Positions 10,721 through 23,206 of a stretch of DNA of 64,000 nucleotides are shown one piece after another. The stretch's first letter is position 1; every line of letters starts with the position of its first letter. A model generated the notes under the pieces. That model worked only from the letters and a program-made list of their open reading frames with translations. It was not told where the DNA came from and searched no databases. The translations under genes and the position numbers were made by a program. This stretch comes from Isoetes taiwanensis (Eukaryota; Streptophyta; Lycopodiopsida; Isoetales; Isoetaceae), in NCBI GenBank assembly GCA_021234155.1, contig JAJEKV010000832.1, positions 1 through 64,000 of the forward strand. The letters are read 5' to 3'.

Positions 10721-13440
10721 AGGAACCTATTTGAAGAAATGGAACCCATGACCCCGTGAGGAGGAGATATCCCGTGATGAGGACTGACCTTGAGCAGATA
10801 AAGGCTCATAGTCGCGACAAGCTGTGAGCGTGGTTCGGGGGCAATGCTCAACCGCCAAGCATCAGCCGGAAACAAGTGAAGGGACAAGAAGAGGAGCAAG
10901 AGAAGGAGATCCAGCCCGGATTCCTCCGGGACTCAAGCTCGATTGCACCGACCGAGGAAGAAGAAGAGCGTGCCCGTGGACCCAACGATGGAAGGCAAAG
11001 GAACACCGAAGAGGGAAGGCGAGGGAACCCCCCGATGGACGACAAAGAGACACCGTGGCCTCGACTACCGAAGAAGGTAGATTCCGACCGGCAATGTATG
11101 GAAGGCCCTGAATCGGAACGCTTCTTGGGGAGAACAGTCGATTAGAAGCGAGGCATGGTCGGACGAAATGAGTGAGTACCGGCAATGCTTATGGCATGAA
11201 GGATAAAGACAAAGGAAGAGTGGCAAAACAGCCAACCTTGAAAGGAGCCGCACGATTTGGTGGAAGGGTTATGCAAAGGCATATGGTTGAGCAGTGGATG
11301 CTTGCGGTGTTCAAGAAGTTTGCTAAAGCCTTCGCCATTATGTCCCAAGGGAACATAAGTCCAAAGATGATGCGCCAGCTCTATAGGTTGCCGTTAGGGA
11401 AACAAATGGCCCAGAAATATACGTAGGAATTCATGAGGTCGGAGGTCGAGATGTGCCAAAGTTGGGGAGAAGCTATGTAGAAAGCTATATTGAGGGGTCG
11501 AATGAGGAGATCCGCAGTTTGTGAGGGCAATAAACCCTAAGACAAGATCGGGCGTAATCCAAGGCTATAAGCTTGCAAGGAACATGACCTCGCAATAGCG
11601 GGCAGGCAACAAGATTTCCGTGGATAAAGGCAAGGCTTGACAGAAGCTATAGCCCTAGGGCGCCTAACCGTCCGCCTTTAGAGCCCCACATGGTGGCAAA
11701 CTGTGGGGAAACATCAGAGGAGAAGAAGCAGTGTCCTTCAAGGACAAGGAGGGGGTCAAACTACACCAAAGCAAAGGCGATCCTCTTTAAAAGCGATGCC
11801 CAAGGAAAAGAGACAGAGTGCATAGAAAAGCAAATTTTGCTCAGGTGCTTCCAACCAGCCATAGAATCGAAGGCCTTTACGCCATGAGTGCAAAGACTAG
11901 CGGAGTTGGGGATTGGGACACTTTGTTCGACGACGACGGCGAGGGAAGCCCGCGACTACATCTGTGGTGAGTGTCATATCTTTGCCGCAGAATAGATACA
12001 GAGCAAGCGAGAGCCGCGATAAAGTAATTTCCACAAAGAGGGAAGGCCAAGGCCAAGTCCTTCATAGTCTTGATAGACTCGAAGTAGCCATAACTTTGCA
12101 TCCCCCGTATCGGTTCAAATGTTGAAGTTGAAACCACTAAAGTCAAAGCCAAGGCCCGCTTGTCTTAGCAAGTGGGGCAAGAAGGCGCATCGCCAGTGCA
12201 AGAGAATTAACTTGACATCGACTCTGCCATGGATTAATATCCGGATGGGGGCGAAGTAATGGGCATTGGCAAGTACGACTTGATCATAGGAATGGAGTAC
12301 CTTGGACCAGGCCAGGGCCATCATCGATTGAAAGAAAGTTTGAAGGTGACCTTCCCAACACCCGACGGCAACAAGATCATTGAGATCACGTAAAGAAGTT
12401 GTTCCCATCATGCGCTGTATGTCTTCTAAAAGGCCGCTCAAGTGCATCAAGAGCGAACAGGTGGCATACATCTTCGCTTGAGATTGATGAGCCGTAATTA
12501 GAGGAAAGCAAAGAAGACGTGGTGCTCAAGAAGTTGCCGGGCAAATAGCTCACCGCTGATCACGGAGTTCCATGATCTTTCCGATGAGATCAAGCTTCCT
12601 CCTTATAGGGGAGTCGAAAGTGAGATAGCACTCAACCGGAGCAAAGCCGACAAGCAAGGCTCCATACGTAATGACGACGCAGAGTTGACGGGAGTCGAAG
12701 AAGCAATTGTAGAGTTGCTCGACCTAGGCTTCATTAGACCTAGTGTCTCGCCATTTGGAGCCCATTCTCTTTGTAAAGAAGAAGGATGGTAGTTTAAGGA
12801 TGCATAGACCATAGGCAGCTGAACAAGCACACCATTAAGAACAAGTATGCGCCCCCGCATCGATGACTTGATGGATCAACCCAAGGTGCAAAGGTCTTCC
12901 AAAATCGAATTTAAGGTCGCTATCGTGATCAGATAAAGGAAGAAGATATCCATAAGACCGCCTTTAACGCCGGTATGGGCATTATGAGTTCACTGTGAAT
13001 GCCTTTCGGGTTTATCTAATGCCCCCACGACGCTCATGAGGCTCATGAACCACATCTTCGTGGGAGTTTTTTAGACACCTTTGTGATTGTATTCTTTGAT
13101 GACATTTTGGTGTATAGCGATCCCTTGAAGAGCAACGCATAACACTTAAGGAGAGTGCTAGAGAAGTTGAAGAGGCACCAGCTTGTATGCCAAGTTGTCG
13201 GCGTCACCGCAACGTAGAAGGTGGAATATTTGGTCATGTGGATCTCGCCAGAAGGGAATCTCACCCGATCCCCGCCAAGATTGAAGCCATCATTCAGTGG
13301 TCGGGCCAAGAATGTGCATGAAGTCGAAGTTTTCGCCTAGTGGTGGTACTATGAAGTTCGCGGAAGAACTTTTGTTAAGATAGCGCCCCGGCAACGCATT
13401 TTGACGAGGGCTTTGAGAAAGTGAAAGATTGGGCTGAGCA

Positions 13441-13767
13441 TTGGCACAAGAAAGCCCGCTGTGGTTTGAATTGTTGAAGGAAGTTTTAACAACCGCCCCA
13501 GCCTTAACCCCTGCGGACCCGGAGAAAGATAGTTTTTGCAGCACGCGCCGACGTAAAGATAGCTACAGGCAAATCCTCATGCAAGAAGAGCATGTGGTAG
13601 CGTATGATTCCGTGAAGATGAATGACGCCGAACGCCGCCACCCCAATCTAACGCATCAGGAATTGCTTTCGGTTGTCGTGGGCATTAAGAATTTGAGGCA
13701 CTACCTTTGGGAAGGAAGTTCCGCTTTGGATAATGCACCATCGAGCTCCAAGATGTATTCACGCTAA
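13441..13767 (+). pseudogene. RNase H segment of element A
   Basis: A 108-codon open frame. Readable marks are the stretch around ILMQEEHVVAYDSVKMNDAE and HPNLTHQELLSVVVGIKNLR, then HYLWEG. These are the strand-helix region of Ty3/gypsy RNase H, which normally reads VAY.S..L..AE..Y...E.E.LA.V.A...WRHYL. The catalytic TDAS aspartate expected upstream is not clear (the frame reads CSTRRRKDS). The frame is lost at the end of this segment, and WMEFLEEYDFDIVYK reappears in another frame at about 13797-13844. Confidence 0.8.
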
Positions 13768-14009
13768 ACCACACCTCAACCCGAGGCGCAGAAGGTGGAT
13801 GGAGTTCCTTGAAGAGTATGACTTTGATATAGTCTACAAGCCACGCTCTCCAGCGACTTTGGTAAGAAGATTGAAGAGTCCTTGCCAACGGATGTGGATT
13901 TCAAGGAAGTATGGGCAAGCCTCTCTAGGGAGGCTAGAAAGCGATAAGGAGCGGGAAGCCTTTTAAACATTATAAGAAGGAAGGCAACCTGTTATACCAT
14001 AAGAACAAG

Positions 14010-14504
14010 TTGTGCGTACCCGAATCATCAGGTGTAAGGAAATTGATCCTCCATGACACGCACAACAGCCCAATAGCTGGCCATGCGGGATTCATGAAAA
14101 CATATTTCAAAGTGCGCAGCAGCTATTATTGGCCAGGAATGAAGAAGCAAGTAGCTCGCTACATCAAGGAATGCCAGCTATGTCAGCAGACAAAGGCGGA
14201 ACAGCTCCGAATTCCAGGGGCCTTAGAGCCATTAGCGGTGCCAAACGCTAAGTGGGAGGTGATCAGCATGGATTTCATCACAGGACTCCCAAGGACCGTA
14301 AGAGGGAAAGATGCTTTGATGGTAGTAGTCGACAAGTTGTCGAAAATGGCACATTTTGTGCCTTGCAGGACCACAGATACGGCTATGGATACAGCAAAGC
14401 TCTTCACCAAAGAGATCTTCAGACTTCATGGCATGCCAAGGGAGATTATCTCCGACAGGGATCCGAAGTTCATGAGTGCCTTCCGCAAGACCTCTTTGCG
14501 ATAA
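14010..14504 (+). pseudogene. Integrase zinc-binding and core segment of element A
   Basis: The best preserved coding stretch of the window, with 164 codons open. The HHCC zinc site is intact: His18 and His25 in THNSPIAGH, Cys55 and Cys58 in ECQLCQQTK. The first catalytic Asp is D88 in ISMDFITGLP and the second is D149 in IISDRDPKF. The frame then breaks. The segment that should hold the catalytic Glu continues in the frame of 14252-14926, where ILEDMLRNYVWNK and HLVEFAYNSTKQESS are plain but the Glu codon itself is out of frame. The next part (14751-14948) holds REFKVGDDVWLKIKVK, the region leading to the chromodomain. It would act in the nucleus, joining element cDNA to the host chromosome. 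Confidence 0.9.
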
Positions 14505-15360
14505 TTCGCACGAAGCTATCCATGAGCACGCATATCATCCTGGACGGATGGCCAAACGGAGCGACCAACAGGATTTTAGAAGACATGCTACGAAACTATG
14601 TCTGGAATAAGCAAGGTATGTGGGAAGAATTTATTCACTTGGTGGAGTTTGCCTACAATAGCACCAAGCAGGAATCATCCCAAATGTCGCCGCTTATGAT
14701 CAATTACGGCTATCGCCTAACCCGACACTGGCACAACCCCGCGGTCAAAAGTGGAAGTTTCGCGCCAGATGTTGGCCGATATGCAGCGAGCTGTGGAAGA
14801 AGTTCGAGGGTATTTGCTGGGGCAAAGAAGAAGTCGACAAAAGAGCATCCGGCCGCTAAGCATCGAAACGCGAAGAGAGTTCAAAGTTGGAGACGATGTT
14901 TGGCTCAAGATCAAAGTGAAGCGTGAAGCTCAGGATCTGAAATTGTAAGAAGCTTGCTCCAAGGTGGGCTGGACCTTTCAATAGTCAAGAGTAGGTAATC
15001 AAGCCTACAAACTAGACTTGCCAAAGACACCTAAAGATTCATAAGGTCTTCCACGTGAGTTTGTTGAAGAAGCATACCCAAATCCGACGGTCTTGGACAC
15101 TCCAACGCTTGTTGGAAATGACTGAGGAAGAGTTGGAGATAGTTCCGCACTGATTCTGATAAAGCTTTCAAGAAAACAAGGAGGTCGAATTCCTCCAATA
15201 CTTGGTCAAGTGGAACACTTGCCGATTGGAAGACGCATTATGGGTACTTAAGAAAGATTTAGTAAAGCAAAGCATCCACAGTTTATGGAGCAATGGGACG
15301 GCAAGGTCATCTCTCGAAGAAATCGTCTCAGGCATGTCAATTTGTGTAGATTAATTCTAT

Positions 15361-16219
15361 GTATAGTTAAGATTAATCTACGCATGCAACCTATGCTTGG
15401 TAACGGGTCGATGCGTGTTACCGGATGATGGGACCACTACGGGTGATCTCTAGGGGTGGGTGTAATGTCAATGTAGGCATGACCGCTTCCGCTTGGTAGT
15501 GGAAGGTAGATTAGAAAGTCTATCCCCCCACGGAAGTAGAGCGACCTCGAGAGAAAGAAAGGAGGTCATGAAGGAATGCACCGATAGGAAAAAGCACCTC
15601 TAGCCCCATATATGCTTTGATAGGATGAATCAGCCTTCACTTCCCCATAAACTGGGGAAGGACCTATCCTCCACGCTGGCAACTAGGTGTAGGCATGAGC
15701 CGCATATAGGCATATAGGCTACCGGTCTCCACGGTCATAATGGAAGATTCACCCCTTCCTAATTGGGAGATTAGCCATGCATCCATGTAGATAGGTGGGT
15801 GGTCACCATATAACCAAAAATTTTATTAATAATTAAAATGGTACTAACGTGGTGTGGATCTCGAGGCCAATAGAGCTGGCTGGGAGGGCAAGGAGGTCGA
15901 ACTCATGAAGACTTGCAACACAAATTTTGTTGGAATGTGTTGCAAGGAATGAAGAGTACCCCTGGACGTTAATTTTAATTTTGATAAACTTAATTGTCAT
16001 GTTAAGTGAATTATTGAGTAACCTGTTTTAATGATGTTATGAATTGATAAGTTATTTCATAATATAATGGCGTGATAATATCCTAAAATATTACCTTAAG
16101 GTAATCGTAATAAATGTGTAAGTATTATAGTAGCTTATAGTATGTATCAGGTTGATTGCAAAAGTTAGGATGATCCCAAGGTGGGGAGACTAACGATGTC
16201 ACGCGGACAGCATCATTTC
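15361..16219 (+). other. 3' non-coding region of element A
   Basis: About 0.86 kb between the chromodomain and the polypurine tract. It carries a GGATGATGGGA motif near 15420-15432, the same core that recurs in the 3' regions of B and C. A polypurine-like AAGGTGGGGAGA at 16178-16189 precedes the real tract by about 42 bases, probably a local duplication. No coding signal is seen. Confidence 0.6.
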
Positions 16220-16232
16220 AAGGTGGGGAGAA
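16220..16232 (+). promoter_or_regulatory. Polypurine tract of element A
   Basis: AAGGTGGGGAGAA ends exactly at the 3' LTR start (TGTGACG). This is the usual plus-strand primer of LTR elements. B and C have matching tracts. Confidence 0.85.
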
Positions 16233-17862
16233 TGTGACGTTCGTGACGATAATGGTCCCGTGTCATATAATGCTATGCCGCCAATGCTATTAACGCCACT
16301 CGCGACGGGCGTATGCGTAGCGTGTAACAGTGGGTAGCCTAGGGCAACGCGTGCGTAATATGCAACTATTAATGTGCACATTCTCCAATGTACACATTAA
16401 TGTGGGCACACATTTCCATGTGGACACTTGATGCCAAGTGGGCCATACCCTAGTGTAAATTGTGTTGCACATTTTCCAATGTACACACATTAATGTGGGC
16501 ACACATTTCCATGTGGGCACATTTTGCCACCTAGCCATTAAAGGCAAGTGGGCCCATTCCCAATTATCCCACATGCCTAAAGGGGATAATTGGAAACCCT
16601 AGCCAACCCTTTTCTATTAAGGGAGGGAAACCCTAACTTGCCCAATTTTTTTCGTTTCTCTAGGGTTTTAGAATGCGCTTTGGCTGCCCCAACAGCCTAA
16701 AACCGAACTTCTGCTCGAGAGAATTGCAACCATTAGTTTCCCTTGATTCGGCGTTCAGCCAGGATGGTCGAGATGGTCAGAGGAGCCACCAAGGATGGTA
16801 TTTGGCCAAGTAGATAGTCTAAACCCTATTTACCATAGAATCGATGGGGTTTAGCCTATTAAATTGCCCATAGCAGCCTCTAGATCTCTAGATACCACTT
16901 CTCTAACTAAAGAACCTAACTCTAATGATGTAGATTAGATAGTTCTTTAGTTCTTTCCTGATGTGGAGGGTTTTTGATGATGTATCTCTATGAACTCCTT
17001 GTATTGGGAAGGGGTAGAGACCTAAAGCTTGGTAGTAGATGCTCCTAGAGTAGCCTCTCTAGCACACTATAGATTCGGCTCGGGCCTGCACAAGAACCAC
17101 AGTTGGTTGTGGGTGAAGGGGCCGACCGCTTAGAAGGTTAGGTGTTCACTCTTGAACGATCCCTATGGTGTGTTAGTGCTACCAGGGGATGGTGTGGATC
17201 GGGTCTTTACCGGCTTGCCACCGAGTGCGGGCAAGGCATGGGCTCAACACCCGTGGGGTGGGGTTCACCTTCCAATGGGTTCAAGTCGAATACGGGCAGT
17301 GGCCTCTAGTCACCTTGAGTCGCGATGTAGATCTCTGGAGGAGTGATCCTACCTGCCCCATCGGAACCGGGAGATAAACCCGTGAATAGCCCTTTGGCTA
17401 TGCATCCAGACTACGTCAGTCCCGACACTCTTTCAGCCTACCCGCAGGGGACTGAGGGGCGATGGAGGGACAACCCTATGCCATATTTCATATGCCGGCC
17501 CAATCCATTGCCATGAATGGTCTGCAATGAACTCCTCGAGACCCCAAGCCGTCAGCCATCCCCTTTGAGTCCGAGCCTTGGCAGAACCCCCCATATGTAT
17601 TGTGCTCACCTTGTTTATGCAGATGTGGTGGACCACCTTCGAGGATGGATATGTGCTTATGTTATATAACGACATGTATGTTCCGCCCGCAGCTAGGTAG
17701 ACCTCGAGGGAGACGGGTAAAATGACCCTTCACTCTTCCCATCGAACCCGCCATCACTGTTGATATGTGGAGGGACCCTGTAGACGCCTGGAGTTGGTAT
17801 GGGGATGACTCCCTGTTTTGTATACGGTGAGTGCACCGTGATACGAGTGAGGGGACGCCACA
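16233..17862 (+). repeat. 3' LTR of element A
   Basis: About 1630 bp, TGTGACGTTCGT to GGACGCCACA. It is collinear with the 5' LTR. The start matches the LTR start of C over TGTGACGTTC. Differences from the 5' copy are mostly short indels. Confidence 0.92.
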
Positions 17863-18847
17863 AGGGCCAACGCCAAGATTTGCATAATAATTTCAGTATC
17901 TATGATGTGTGTATGAGTATGATATTATTTCTAAAAATATGGATAAGTTCTTTGGGATCTAATATGACTGCCATGATTTATGGTTATCTGCTGATGTTTA
18001 GGTTAGAATAGATCTATTGGGCTATTGGGTTAGCATTTGCAGAGGTCCTATGTGGTTTATTGCATTGGCATTGGGCTTGGGTCACTCAATTCATAATATT
18101 CTATTAGCAATATGAGCACAAAAAGCACTATTGCTTGCTTCCATCATGCTTGGAATTGGTTGCACGGATAACTTTATGTGTATCAATCTGTTTCCTGAGT
18201 ACTTTAATGGCTGACTTATTAACCTTGCTGGTAGTTAGATAAGCTGTTGATTACAGTTGTACCACAGGCCTCTCATCTGAGTTTTAATGTCTAGGTATTT
18301 ATGTATGACAGCAGGATCTAATATTTAATAGTTTCTACTGTCTTAATACGAATGTGACCTTACCCAATGTTAAGTTTGTACTAAACAAGTAGGGTGAAGG
18401 GCATTAAACCTATAAGAACTTATGACACCCCGACATGTCCTTTTGATTTTACCTTCTGGGCTAACTATTGACCGGTTGACATGCGGTGCGTGATCTTATA
18501 CTCTCTACTTTGTTTTTCCAAAAATAAGGAAGTTTGTCAAAGATCTGGAAATTCTTCATGTGGGAATATGACAAGTTTTGAGGATCTTTTTACATAAAGG
18601 ATCACTTGTACTTTGGTATCTTTAATTTTATCTACTTTAATGGATTAGATATTGTACATTTCCAAACTTGACTATTCTTAAGGTAAAAGTTTCTATTATA
18701 ATAAAGTCTATTTTTTTACGAATTAATCTTGTAATCGAGTTAAAAGGCCTTTTTGTTGAAATCACCTATTCAATGAAAGGACTGCTTATTGAATCCCTTA
18801 GAAAGATCTTAATGGATTAAAAAGTCCGCTTGTATGCAGAATTAAAG
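17863..18847. other. Spacer right of element A
   Basis: It begins AGGGCC, the same hexamer that lies left of the element. The rest is AT-rich with no recognisable gene or repeat. Confidence 0.5.
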
Positions 18848-19530
18848 TTTTTTTTTTTTTTTTTTTTTTTTTAAGGTCTATATTAATAGCCATAATGCTG
18901 ACCCACAATGCACACCTACATATTCTATCCATTTATATCGGGTTATAGTGAACATGCGTATCAACAAAAAGTTCTACTATATCGGGGTTCATCATTAATA
19001 TAACCTAGCAACTCTAATCAAGAAATGACATATAAAGCGTATTTGAACCCTTTGACTAAAAGTGCACAAATCTTAAGCATTACTAGGTCTATACCAACTC
19101 ACCACACCACGACCATTGAGCAAGACTTTGTGGTACATGTACACTTTGTGGCCGTAGATATCTCCTACCTTAGGAAGTCAACAGTATTTTTTATGTTTTT
19201 GTTTTAGGTCCATATTAGGAAGTCACCCATGTACCAAGCCTAGTAGACATCTACATATATCCTATCCATATCGGGTTGCGCCCGAATGGACCATAGTGAA
19301 CATGTATCAACAGAAAAGTTCCACTCACGTTGGGGGTTCATCATCAATGTAACCCCTAGCAACTCCCATCAAGAAATGACATCTACGGTAGAGGGTTCGA
19401 ACGGATTGACCAAAGTGCACAAATCTTAGGTATCACTAGGTAGATCTATACCAACTTCAAAGATATACCGCTGGCAAAACTCTTGTGGTATGTACACTTT
19501 GTGGCAGAGATATTTCCATCATAGAAAGTC
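18848..19530 (-). repeat. Dimeric SINE-like repeat, minus strand
   Basis: A run of about 25 T (18848-18872) is followed by two similar units of roughly 320 bp (about 18875-19200 and 19205-19530). They share AAGAAATGACAT, AGTGCACAAATCTTA and the phrase TGTACACTTTGTGGC. Read on the minus strand, the T-run becomes a 3' poly(A). The outer unit then holds GTTCGAACC, a good RNA polymerase III B-box, with an A-box-like TGGTATAGATC about 50 bases upstream. This fits a tRNA-derived SINE dimer. The tandem repeat and poly(T) are certain; the SINE call is inference. Confidence 0.55.
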
Positions 19531-22435
19531 ACGAGTATAAGGAGAAGATATTAAGTAATATTAAGGAAAAAATGTATAAGTGTCGAGAGTAATTACATGT
19601 GATGAGCTTGTCGAGTTGACCCTTTCCGACAACTCTAGGGATCTTGTCTAACTTAAGGCTAGATCTAAATGGATATAAAAACTTTCTTGAAACTATTGTA
19701 TTGGTAAAGAATTTAATCTTCCATTTTGCAACTAGAAATGATACATTCTTATAACTTCCATTATCCATCAAAGAATATAAAATTCAAATGATGCACTATC
19801 CACAATACTCTCAATATATAGGTATAAACAACTACTACGCAAGCTAAACAAAAGCTTTAACTCGAATTCAACCATAATTCCCGGCTACATCGCATACCAT
19901 CAACTTGATCACTACCTGCGGATTAACTCCACATGTGCACTCAATGGGGTTAGTCCTCATGGACTAAGTGGGGAACCCCGGTACGCCCTTCGCATGCATG
20001 GAAATACTGGAATCTTGGATACTAAGACATAAACACACACGAAAAACAAAAAGATTCTATGTGAGTACAATGCTAGACAATGACAACTTAATCCAAGGAA
20101 TACCAAACATGAGCATCGAAGCAAAAGAAAACATAATCAAAGTGCCAAAACATCCATAACACAACTCACACGGGGATAATGGAATCACCGGCCTACATGC
20201 GGGTCTTATGAGCAAAAGAAATGCTTCGGCCGGCTCACATTTCGAGCCGGATTGGCGGACTTGGTGGGGTGAACTCGTGAGTATCGCATACCCTTCCCAG
20301 ATACGTCGCCCTCCTCTTACCATGGAGATCACAGAGGGTGATGTAAGATCCTTACCGAGGGAGAACTTCGCCCGTGTCACATAGCACAAGAATATCATAG
20401 AGAAACATGATGAGGATGAACATGAATGAGACAGCCTAGGGTCACCGAACCTAGAAGTCCTAATTCCAGGAGGATCCAAGGGACATCAAATTATCAAGAC
20501 ATAGGTGATAATACTAAGACCACACATGTGATGTTCATTATATTATGTAATATACATGTGCCTAAAAGATCAATTCTCGATGATGCCCGTGACCCTGGTC
20601 ATTAACTGCCATGTCGCGGTAGCTTGTCTATAAGCAAAAGCTTACCCTTCATAAGGAATACAGAGCACCAACCATTCCCCCATAAGGATTGCAATTGCAT
20701 ATTAGCTTCCATTAAAATCCATTAACCATGATTGCCAAGGTTACTCATACATCGATACCATATTGGGTTAGCAAACTCGGTGATCCCACATGTAATAGGG
20801 AAGTCACAAGCCTAGCTTTAATATTGATGTAAGATCCAACACCTATGTACTTCATCTGTTATGCCAACATTCCATGCCAGGGAAGTACTCAAAAGTCCCT
20901 ATAAGCTTCCTATGTCTCTTGGCCAAAACTACTCAATCCCCATATCATGCCTCACCTTCAAAAAGTTCCATATCCCGATAGTTATAATTCAATCATTAAC
21001 TATGGTTTAATATATTTCACTATAAACCTATTTTTCCATGGCAAAGAGATTTAAACATGCAACTAATGAAAAATCTCAACCCTAAGACTTCCAACTTAAA
21101 AATCAATATAACCCTTGGACATGATACAACTCGCATGTAATCCTTTGCCACATTATTTGAATCCATGAAACTCATCTTTAAGAGCCAAAACGACACCAGA
21201 TGGAACAATCCTTAAGTTTTCATGCTCAACTTACTCCATTAGCTACTTCCGATGCTCATATTCTCCTTTTATTTTTGTCAAGGGAGGATCTACTTAAGGT
21301 CCATCTCATATGGGTCAATCTATCATGTTCTCTACCGGTTTTAAAAATTAGTAATCCTTATATTTCATACTATTCTAGTTTGCGACACAATCGTTCAAAA
21401 GCAATGCATTTCCTTACTATTACAATTCATGTGAGTATTCTGAGGCAATACGTGTAGTCTTCGATTTCATCCACCTACAAGATACTGAGCCCCATCCCAA
21501 ATGGTTTTATTCTAATTAACTCATTAGGTTAGCAACAAAATACTAAATCAAGAAAATAAAAAAAACTCAACCAAAAGCGAATTATAAACAACAAAAAACG
21601 TGTTAGGTTAGTTCCAAAACTTGTAGATGTCGGCAAAGAAGGTTCAAGGCATGCCAGTGCAGCGGTTCAAGCTATATCAAGACTTCCCAAGTAATTTTAG
21701 ACCTTCTTGACTTAGAATTAGCCCCTTCGGATATGTTTCCATTGGTAGTTTACCTTCCATAGCCTTATGGTCTCCAACAATTTCATAATTTATCATATGC
21801 ATATGCAAAAATCATGTACGGAGTCTAATCATGGCATAAGACCCTCAATTGTTCAAAAGCAAAATCCCGCGGTAATTTCTTCGCTGAATAGACCTCTAGA
21901 CCCCTTGCAATTCATAGCATAAAGAATCAAAGCTATGAGGAAAAGAACATGCATAGTCGCGGTCGATTCTAACCCGACATCAGCATTTACTGTTATAACT
22001 TTTGCATCTGGATAGATTTGGGTACGATCCGGACCATTTAGAAAAACTTACTCAAGAATCTTCTTAGCAAAAAAATCACTGAAAAGGATCTCAATCGCCG
22101 AGTTATGCTCAAAATTGGGCTCCAAACCTTAACTGATCCCTGCTGATGTTCCGCAGAACAATCCTTTTCAGAGACAAAATCCGAACCTAAGGCCTATATA
22201 TATCATGCATATGTACATAAGTACGATATTATCATCAAGGGCTAGGACCGCTACATTACAACACGTTATTCTCGATTTTATCCCCTATAAAATTAAATAT
22301 TCCAACAGAAATTAGAAAAGATATGGAGTCATTTTCCATATTGTATATGCCATTTATATTACCTTCATTGAAAATGAAAAGTATATCTTCTTTCTGGTAA
22401 ATGGATATCATATTCTGTAACTTCCCAAGATACAA
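19531..22435. other. Spacer without recognisable gene
   Basis: The longest frame is a 140-codon minus-strand ORF at 20057-20479 without a known domain. GC content rises at 20180-20360 relative to its surroundings, and a TATA-like run lies near 22196-22210. An old LTR or other decayed repeat is possible, but I could not find a second copy in the window. Confidence 0.4.
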
Positions 22436-22732
22436 ATGGGAAAAGCAACGGAAAGCTTAAGAATCCCTCACCTATTTAGTCCATTCGATGATGGAAACTG
22501 CCAGCAATGCTTGAAGATGAATCAATTGGCATGCTTTGTGGAAGGGCCGGGACTCCCTGGCCCTTACCCTCATCTAGCATCCACCATGTGCATGGTGAGA
22601 GGAGGATCTCATAATTTCGTGATAAGTACATTTGGTAATCGACTTGTCTTTTACATGCAATTGGATCCATCCCACGTTTGCCTAAAAGAATTTCATAAAC
22701 ATATGTGTATTACATTACATGGTAAGCCTTCA

Positions 22733-22787
22733 AGTAGTAGATAGATAAATGGATAAACTAGTAGTAGATAGATAAATGGATGGATTG
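22733..22787. repeat. Two-copy 28-bp minisatellite
   Basis: GTAGTAGATAGATAAATGGA occurs twice, 28 bases apart. It lies upstream of the decayed PLP-enzyme gene. Confidence 0.8.
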
Positions 22788-23206
22788 TTTTCCACATGCA
22801 TTAAAGCATTTGGACATGGACATATGACCCACACACTGCAGTATATTCTTTGGTTGGGCCCAACCACATTTACATTTTCATTCTTGTCTGTGAGATTTGA
22901 CGCCCAACAGTTTAGAGTGGGATTCTGGACGGTCAGATTCCGAGACCTGGAGTTGCTAGAACGAGTATGTGCAGTCAAAGTCAATAAATATTGGGAATGT
23001 ATTTTCCCCATTATGCTCAACCAAAACCCATAGCGGTTGGTTTGACCATTGAAATGTATTTATTTATAGCGCTGAGATAAGGTTTTAATCAATGGCTAAT
23101 TCGACTCTAATGATGTTTCAGTGCCACTATATGTGCTCAGGGCGGCCTTGTTCTGCTGGTAGGTTCTGTGGCAAACCTCTGTTTACGATTTTCATTTCCC
23201 TTTCAG

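Larger units (their letters stand above)
10824..15360 (+). pseudogene. Gag-pol of element A, broken by many frameshifts
   Basis: Gag: charged N-part (10824-11145), then a capsid-like stretch at 11172-11530 that includes RQLYRLPLGKQMAQKY and then EFMRSE. Protease: a degraded D-S motif near 12069-12105 and DLIIGMEYL near 12278-12300. RT: LDLGFIRPSVSPFGA near 12720, then RYGHYEFTVMPFG-type residues near 12975-13010, and the catalytic box IVFFDDILVYS at about 13085-13117. RNase H: 13441-13880. Integrase: 14010-14950, followed by the GPY/F-like region. Chromodomain remnant: QYLVKW near 15197-15214. Domain order fits Ty3/gypsy chromoviruses. At least a dozen frame changes and stops are needed to follow the chain, so it is not translatable as printed. 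Confidence 0.9.
4681..17862 (+). mobile_element. Element A: Ty3/gypsy chromovirus carrying a histone H3-like ORF
   Basis: About 13.2 kb. Two LTRs (4681-6308 and 16233-17862) enclose, in order: primer site, hairpin repeats, H3-like ORF1, more hairpins, ORF2, gag, protease, RT, RNase H, integrase, chromodomain, a non-coding 3' region and a polypurine tract. The order RT-RNase H-integrase marks Ty3/gypsy, and the YLVKW chromodomain remnant after integrase marks a chromovirus. The hexamer AGGGCC lies next to both ends (4673-4678 and 17863-17868), but two bases separate the left copy from the LTR start, so the target duplication is imperfect. All reading frames are interrupted. The LTRs and leader differ clearly from B and C, so A is a sister family, not a copy of them. 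Confidence 0.93.

Noticed and set aside
19531-22435. Solo LTR in the spacer
   Set aside because: LTR-like composition and a TATA-like run were seen, but no terminal TG..CA pair with target duplication and no second copy in the window.
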